Assembly (NCBI GenBank): GCA_017311185.1
Contig: JAESUZ010004906.1
Span: forward strand, 1-64,000
From: Proteles cristata cristata
Taxonomy: Eukaryota; Chordata; Mammalia; Carnivora; Hyaenidae
DNA: 64,000 nucleotides
Reading direction: 5' to 3'
The notes below the pieces were generated by a model. It was not told where the DNA came from. It worked only from the letters and a program-made list of their open reading frames with translations, and made no database searches. Positions 58,495 to 64,000 of this stretch are shown here, piece by piece. Positions within the stretch are counted from its first letter, which is position 1; each line of letters begins with the position of its first letter. Both the position numbers and the translations under genes were made by a program.

Positions 58495-60146
58495 CTGTAG
58501 GGGACCAAGATGGCAGAACATCATGGAAGTTTTTTGTGTCTCTCCTCCCTGAAATGCAGCCATATCAACACCAAACCATTTGGCACACCTCAAAAAGTGA
58601 TTTGAGGATTAACACAATAATCTGCATAATTTGAACCACAGTATGTGGCAGGTATGTCACATGGAGACATGAAGTGGGGAGAGAGAAGCCACGGAGGGCA
58701 GGAAGCTGTTTTGCTTGTGGAGAGAGGACAGAAATGGGGGGGCGGGTATGGGAAAAGCACCCCCTCGCCTCCCCCAACCCCCAGAAAGCACCTGGAGAGA
58801 AAAAAGGGAAAGTGGAAACAGCCTCAAGGGACTGAACAAAAAAGGGAGAAAGGAGATGGTTTAAATTCTATGAAGACTCTATAAATGGGGGGAGTAAAGA
58901 AACTCTGCAGCTCAATACCTGGTGGTGCTGTCAGGAAAGATGAATTCCAAGGAGCAGAGTGTAAGGTTCAAGAGGTCCTTGGGCCACATGGGAAGAGGCG
59001 GTTCCCCTGCTGGGAGAACACTGGCAGAGGCTGTGTGCTTCCCCACAGCAAGGGGCCCAGCAGACACTGGAAATCAGTCACATTCGCTGCTGTTGGAACA
59101 AGGATATTGGGATGAATTCTGGAGCCAGGTGTGTATTGCGATTTACTATAATCCCTGAAAGCTGTTGCTACACAATCGTCGGAACTTTTTCTGAGGCAGG
59201 ATGGTGCCAAGCCAGTCTCTGGACGTTGGCAGCAGCATGGTCATGCAAATGTTCCTGGTGGTGGGCCAGCACTCAGCCATTGCCCAGGGAAACCCACCTA
59301 TAGAGGGCCTGAACAGGCCAAGGCTACAGGCCCTCAGAAGTGAGGGCTTGGGAAACACATCCCCATCTGAGCTAAAATTAAGGAGGGAGGGGACACATGA
59401 CATTCTGACAGCTTGGTCACGGACAGTATAGAAGCAGGGAGTAGACCGAAGCCAGAGACAAAGGATGGGTGCTTGCTGCCGACTGGGGAGAGTACAGAGT
59501 TCTGAAACCAGAGAGTGCATAGCTGGGTGCACCATTTTCAACCCTCCCACACATGTGCATACACACCTACACATGCCACAACAATCCACCCCAGTAAGCT
59601 AGGCAGCGCCATGTAGTGGAGAATGGAGCCATACACTAAGCCCCACCCAATTGGGCCAACCTAACTCAAGGAACACAAGTCTCTCCACCTGCTTATTTTA
59701 CAGATTATAAAGTGCTTCAGAGTTTGACTTCTAGGGGAAACGTGATGTAATTTCAATCGTATTTCATTCTGTTCACTGATCCACCTATTCATTTTTTCTC
59801 CTTTTGCTTTTCTTGAATACAGAAAGAGAAAAAATTTATTTTTGTTTTTCATTTTTAAATAAAAAGGATTTTAATTTTTTCCACTATATTTTAGACTTTT
59901 TGTAAATTTTTTAAATTCTATTTTACTTCATCATTTCATTTTATTCTATTTTATTGTAATCATTTTTTTTCAAATTTTTAGACATTTTCCTTTTTTTCTG
60001 TTCTTTCCCTTTTTTCTCTATTCTATCAAGCTTCTTTCAACAAGAGACCAAAACACATCTAGAATGTAGGATCCTTTATTTCATATTTTTTGCTGTTTTA
60101 AATTTTTAAAATTTTTTACTTTATTAATTCTCTTTCTTCCTTCAAA
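58495..60146 (+). promoter_or_regulatory. 5' UTR of the older L1
   Basis: The leader has a YY1-like GACCAAGATGGCAG at about 58503-58516, a less GC-rich body than the young L1, then a T-rich stretch (59820-60130) before ORF1. Its sequence is different from the 5' UTR at 8580-9812, consistent with replacement of L1 promoters between generations. Short ORFs on both strands (58565-59589) have no domain. Confidence 0.7.
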
Positions 60147-61047
60147 ATGACAAAATGAAGGAATTCACGCCCCAATAAAAACAGGAAGAAATGACAGCCA
60201 GGGACTTAATCAACACAGATACAAACAAGATGTCTGAAACAGATTTAGGATCAAGATAGTAAGAATATTAGCTGGGGTTGAAAATAGGTTAGAATCCTTT
60301 TCTTTGGAGATAAAAGAAGTAAAAGCTAGTCAGGATAAAATTTAAAATGCTATAACTGAGCTGCAATCTCGAATGGATGCCATGGCAGCAAGGATAGATG
60401 ATGGAGAGCAGTGAATCAATGACAGAGGAAACAAACTTATGGAGAAAAATAAAGTAAAAAATAAAAAAAAGAGGGAGACAAAGGCAAAATATCACAATAT
60501 AAGAGGTAGAGAACTTCATGCGTCATTAAAAAGGAATAACATCAGAATCATAGGAGGTCCTATAAGATGAAGAGAGAGAAAAAGGGGCAGAAGGGTTATG
60601 TGAGCAAATCATAGCAGAAAACTTTCCTAACCTGGGGAAAGACAGAGACATAAAAATTCAGGAAGCATAGAGGACTCCCATTAGATTCAACAAAAACCAG
60701 CCGTCAGCAAGTCATATCACAGTCAAATTCACAAAATACTCAGGCAAGGAAAGAATCATGAAAACAGCAAGGGGGAAAAAAAGTCCTTAACCTATAAGGG
60801 AAGACAGATCAGGTTTGCAGCAACCTACCCACAGAAATTTGGCAGACCAGAAAGGAGTAGCAGGATATATTCAATGTCCTGAATTGGAAAAATATGCAGC
60901 CAAGAATTCTTTATCCAGCAAGGCTGTCATTCAAAATAGAAGGAGAGATAAAAAGTTTCCCAGACAAACAAAAATTAAAGGAGCTCGTGACCGCTAAACC
61001 AGCCCTGCAAGAAATTTTAAGGGAGACTCTTATGGGAGAAAAGTTGG
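60147..61047 (+). pseudogene. Decayed L1 ORF1
   Basis: The start region still resembles ORF1, but a TGA occurs at the fourth codon from the likely ATG. Further stops break the coiled coil (about 60290-60460), the RRM region (AACATCAGAATCATAGGAGG at about 60538) and the C-terminal domain. The last open piece starts at 60894 and keeps ILYPARLSFKIEGEIK. Compared with the intact ORF1 at 9813, domain order is preserved. Confidence 0.88.
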
Positions 61048-62329
61048 GGGAAAAAAAGCAACAAAGACCAGAAAGGACCAGAGAACACCACCAGAAATTC
61101 CAACTTTACAGGCAACATAATGGCAATAAATTCATATTGTTCAGTACTTACTCTAAATGTCAAGGACTAAACACTCCAATCAAAAGGATATAGGGTAATA
61201 GAATGGATAAGAAAACAAAATCCATCTATATGCTGTCTACAAGAGACCCATTTTAGACTCAAGTCACCTTCAGATTGAAAGTAAGGAAATGGAGAACCAT
61301 CAGTCATGCTAATGTTCACCAAAAGAAACCCAGAGTATCCATATTTACATCAGACAATCTAGACTTTAAAATAAAGACTGTAACAAGAGATGAAGAAGGG
61401 CATTATATCATAAGTAAGGGGTCTATCCATCAAGAAGATCTAACAACTGTAAACATTTATGCTCCAAATGTGGAGTACCCAAATATAGAAATCAATTAAT
61501 CACAAACATAAAGAAACTCATCGATAGTTATGAACCATAATAGTAGGGGACTTCAACACCTCACTTACAGCAATAGATAGATCATCTAAACAGAAAATCA
61601 ACAAGGAAACAATGGCTTTGAATGACATACGGAACCAGATGGACTTAACAGATATATACAGAACATTTCACCCTAAAACAGAAGAACACACATTCTTCTC
61701 GAGTGCACATGGAACATTCTCCAGAATAGATCACATACTGGGACATAAATCAGCCCTCAACAAGTGCAAAAAGATTGAGATCAAACCGTGTGTATTTTCA
61801 GACCACAACACTATGAAACTCAAAATCAACCATAAGAAAAAATTTGGAAAGATAATAAATACTTGGAGATTAGAGAACATTCTACTAAAGAATGAATGGG
61901 CTAACCAAGAAGGTAAAGAGGAAAAACTACATGGAAGCCAATGAAAATAATAATACTACAACTCAAACCTCTGGGATGCAGCAAAGGCGGTCATAAGAGA
62001 AAAGTATATAGCAATCCAAAGCTGCCTAAAGAAAGAAGAAAGGTCTCAGATACACAACTTAAGCTTACATCTTAAAGAGCTGGAAAAAGAACAGCAAATA
62101 CAACCCGAAACCAGCAGAAGACAGGAAATAATAAAGATCAGAGCATAAATCAATGCTATCAAAACCAAACCAAACCAAAACAAAACAAACAGAATACAAT
62201 AGAACAGATCAATGAAACCAGGAGCTGCTTCTTTGAAAAAATTAACAAAATTGATAAACCCCTACTCATTTTGATTAAAAAGAAAAAGGAAAGGACCCAC
62301 AAAATAAAATCAAGAATGAAATAGGAGAG

Positions 62330-62554
62330 GGGCGCCTGGGTGGCTTAGTCGGTTAAGCATCCGACTTTCGCTTAGGTCATGATCTCGCAGTTCGTGGGTT
62401 CGAGCCCCGCGTTGGGCTCTGTGCTGACTGCCAGCTCAGAGTCTGGAGCCTGTTTCAGTCTGTGACCCCCTCTTTCTCTGACCCTCCTCTGCTCACGCTG
62501 TCTCTCTCTCTCTCCTAAAAATAAATAAAATATTTAAAAAAATTTTTTTTAAAA
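62330..62554 (+). mobile_element. CAN-SINE, young subfamily, inside L1 ORF2
   Basis: The SINE starts GGGCGCCTGGGTGGCTTAGT and keeps TCTCGCAGTTCGTGGGTTCG and GAGCCCCGCGTTGGGC, with a TCCTAAAAATAAATAAAA tail. Flanks AAGAATGAAATAGGAGAG (62312-62329) and AAGAATGAAATAAGAGAG (62555-62572) match at 17 of 18 positions. It inserted after the host L1 and belongs to the same subfamily as the copies at 1259, 3796 and 34476. Confidence 0.95.
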
Positions 62555-63746
62555 AAGAATGAAATAAGAGAGATCACAAGAAGCACAGCAGAAACAAAAA
62601 CAATAATAAGAGAATATTATGAGCAATTAATCATATGCCAATGAAATGGGCAATATGGAAGAAATGAACCAATTCCTAAAACATATAAACTACCAAAACT
62701 AAAACAATAAGAAATAGAAAAGTTGAATAGACCCATAACCAGTAAAGAAATCAAATTAGTAATCAAAAATCTTCCAAAAAACCAGAATCCACGGCCAGAT
62801 GGCTTTCCAGGGGAATTCTACCAAACATTTAAAGAGTTAATCCCTATTCGTTTGAAGGTATTCCAAAAAAGTAGAAATGAAAGGAAAACTTTCAAACTCA
62901 TTCCATGAAGCCAGCATTACCTTGATTCCAAAACCAAAGAATCCACTAAAAAGGAGAACTACAGACCAATTTCCCTAATGAACATGTATGCAAAAATCCC
63001 CAACAAGATACTATCCAACCAAATCCAACAATACATTAAAAGAATTATTCACCCTGACCAAGTGGGATTTTTATCTGTGATGCAGGGCTGGTTCAATATC
63101 TGCAAAACAATCAATGTCATATATTGCATCAATAAAAGAAAGGCCAAGAACCACATGATCCTCTCAATACATGCAGAGAAAGCGTTTGACAAAATACAGC
63201 ATCCTTTCTTGATAAAAACCTTCAAGAAAGTAGGGATAGAAGGATAATACTTCAAGATCAGAGAAGCCATATATGAAGGACTCACCACTAATATCCTCCT
63301 CAATCAGGAAAAAATGGAGAAATTTTCCCTTAAGGTCAGGAACATGACAGGGATGTCTATTTTCACAACTGTTATTCAACATAGTATTGGAAGTCTTAGT
63401 CTATACATTATGACAACACAAAGGGATAAAAGGCATCCAAATCAGCCAGGAGGAAGTCAAACTTTCAGTCTTTGCAGAGGAGATTATATAAACCCAAAAG
63501 ATTCCACCAAAGAACTACTAGAACTGATCCATGAATTCACCAAAGTAACAGGATATAAAACCAATGCACATAAATCAGTTGCATTCCTATACACCAATAA
63601 TGAGGCAACAGAAAGAGAAATCAAGGAATCAATCCAATTTACAATTGAACCAAAAACCATAAAATACCTAGGAATAAATCTAACCAAAGAGGTGAAAAAA
63701 CTATACCCTGAAAACTATAAAAAGCTTATGAAAGAAACTGAAGAAG

Positions 63747-63774
<28 letters not shown>
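63747..63774. repeat. (AC)14 microsatellite in L1 ORF2
   Basis: Fourteen uninterrupted AC units occur where the related L1 at 13143-13160 has a GAAGACACAAAGAAATGG sequence. A short ACACA seed in the coding sequence has apparently expanded. Confidence 0.93.
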
Positions 63775-63779
<5 letters not shown>

Positions 63780-64000
63780 AATGGGAAAATTCCATGCTCC
63801 TGGATTGGAAGAACAAATATTGTTAAAATGTCAATATTCCCCACAGCAGTCTACATATTCAATGCAATCCCTATCAAAATAACACCAGCATTCTTCACAG
63901 AGCTAGAACAAACAATTCTAAAATTTGTATGAAGCAGAAAAGACCCCAAATAGCCAAAGCAACCCTGAAAAGAAAACCAAAGCTGAAAGCACCATAATCC

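Larger units (their letters stand above)
58495..64000 (+). mobile_element. Second full-length-type L1, older, truncated by the window end
   Basis: The element starts CTGTAGGGGACCAAGATGGC, a YY1-like L1 start, and continues with a 1.65-kb 5' UTR, a decayed ORF1, and ORF2 running off the window in the reverse-transcriptase/C-terminal region. Both ORFs are broken by stops and indels, so it is inactive. A young SINE sits in ORF2 (62330-62554). The element's target-site duplication cannot be checked because the 3' end is outside the window. Confidence 0.92.
61120..64000 (+). pseudogene. Decayed L1 ORF2, partial, interrupted by a SINE
   Basis: The endonuclease part survives as pieces: 61275-61499 (TRDEEGHYIISKGSIHQED) and 61612-61944 ([27 protein letters not shown]). 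After the SINE, the reverse-transcriptase pieces are 62723-62908 ([14 protein letters not shown]), 62978-63247 ([15 protein letters not shown]) and 63314-63826. At 63469-63486 the catalytic motif reads FAEEII followed by a stop, where an active copy has FADDMI. An (AC)14 run replaces part of the coding sequence at 63747-63774. The copy is inactive. Confidence 0.93.

Noticed and set aside
59146..59589. 147-codon minus-strand ORF
   Set aside because: It is within the 5' UTR of a dead older L1 and has no recognisable domain.
63747..63774. Regular AC spacing considered as a CRISPR-like or satellite array
   Set aside because: It is a simple dinucleotide repeat without spacers.
1..64000. Search for an unknown defence, biosynthetic or viral system
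   Set aside because: All long ORFs with recognisable domains belong to L1. The remaining sequence is non-coding repeat DNA or unassigned vertebrate-type sequence.

Overview
This window looks like a repeat-rich, gene-poor stretch of a placental mammal nuclear genome, most likely a feliform carnivore. The marker is a tRNA-derived SINE of the carnivore CAN-SINE group: it begins GGGGCGCCTGGGTGG, carries Pol III A-box and B-box sequences, continues through GGGCTCTGTGCTGAC and a CT-rich stretch, and ends in an A-rich tail. I count 17 copies. The GTTCGAGCCCCGCGTCGGGC core is the cat-side (feliform) type rather than the dog or bear/weasel type. I see no host protein-coding exon, intact RNA gene, CRISPR array, operon or prokaryotic feature.

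Layout. 1-2470: mostly unassigned, with one SINE. 2480-7040: a long, decayed L2 LINE on the minus strand, broken up by an L1 tail and four SINEs. 7095-7325: a MIR. 8341-14846: the centrepiece, a SINE whose A-rich tail was hit by a full-length 6.2-kb L1 (8580-14820). That L1 has an intact ORF1 and intact endonuclease and reverse-transcriptase motifs, but at least eight small deletions in ORF2. 15000-33390: unassigned sequence with MIRs, SINEs, MER5-like elements, L1 tails and a 1.33-kb 5'-truncated L1 with perfect target-site duplications (24926-26259). 33390-35140: an antisense old L1 carrying a head-to-head SINE pair. 36580-37310: repeat-free sequence that may be regulatory. 38660-42160: L2 fragments, a tRNA-Leu(CAA) 5'-half relic, and an L1 tail inside a MER5-like element. 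44190-46345: a MaLR-type LTR and an antisense old L1 split by an antisense LTR. 48529-49925: a microsatellite and an LTR nested inside an older LTR. 50254-58080: MaLR LTR remnants, a short SINE and an old L1. 58495-64000: a second full-length-type but dead L1 running off the window, itself hit by a young SINE.

The only protein-coding content is transposon-derived. L1 ORF1p (RNA-binding chaperone) and ORF2p (endonuclease and reverse transcriptase) copy L1 RNA and, in trans, SINE RNA. The SINEs and truncated L1s here, with their target-site duplications, are products of that machinery.

I did not find a previously undescribed biological system. The most informative observations are insertion-order records (SINE, then L1; LTR within LTR; L1 within a DNA transposon), the tRNA half relic between direct repeats, the one-sided deletion pattern in the young L1, and a young SINE subfamily that may narrow down the species. 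Family names come from memory of consensus sequences and were not checked with software.
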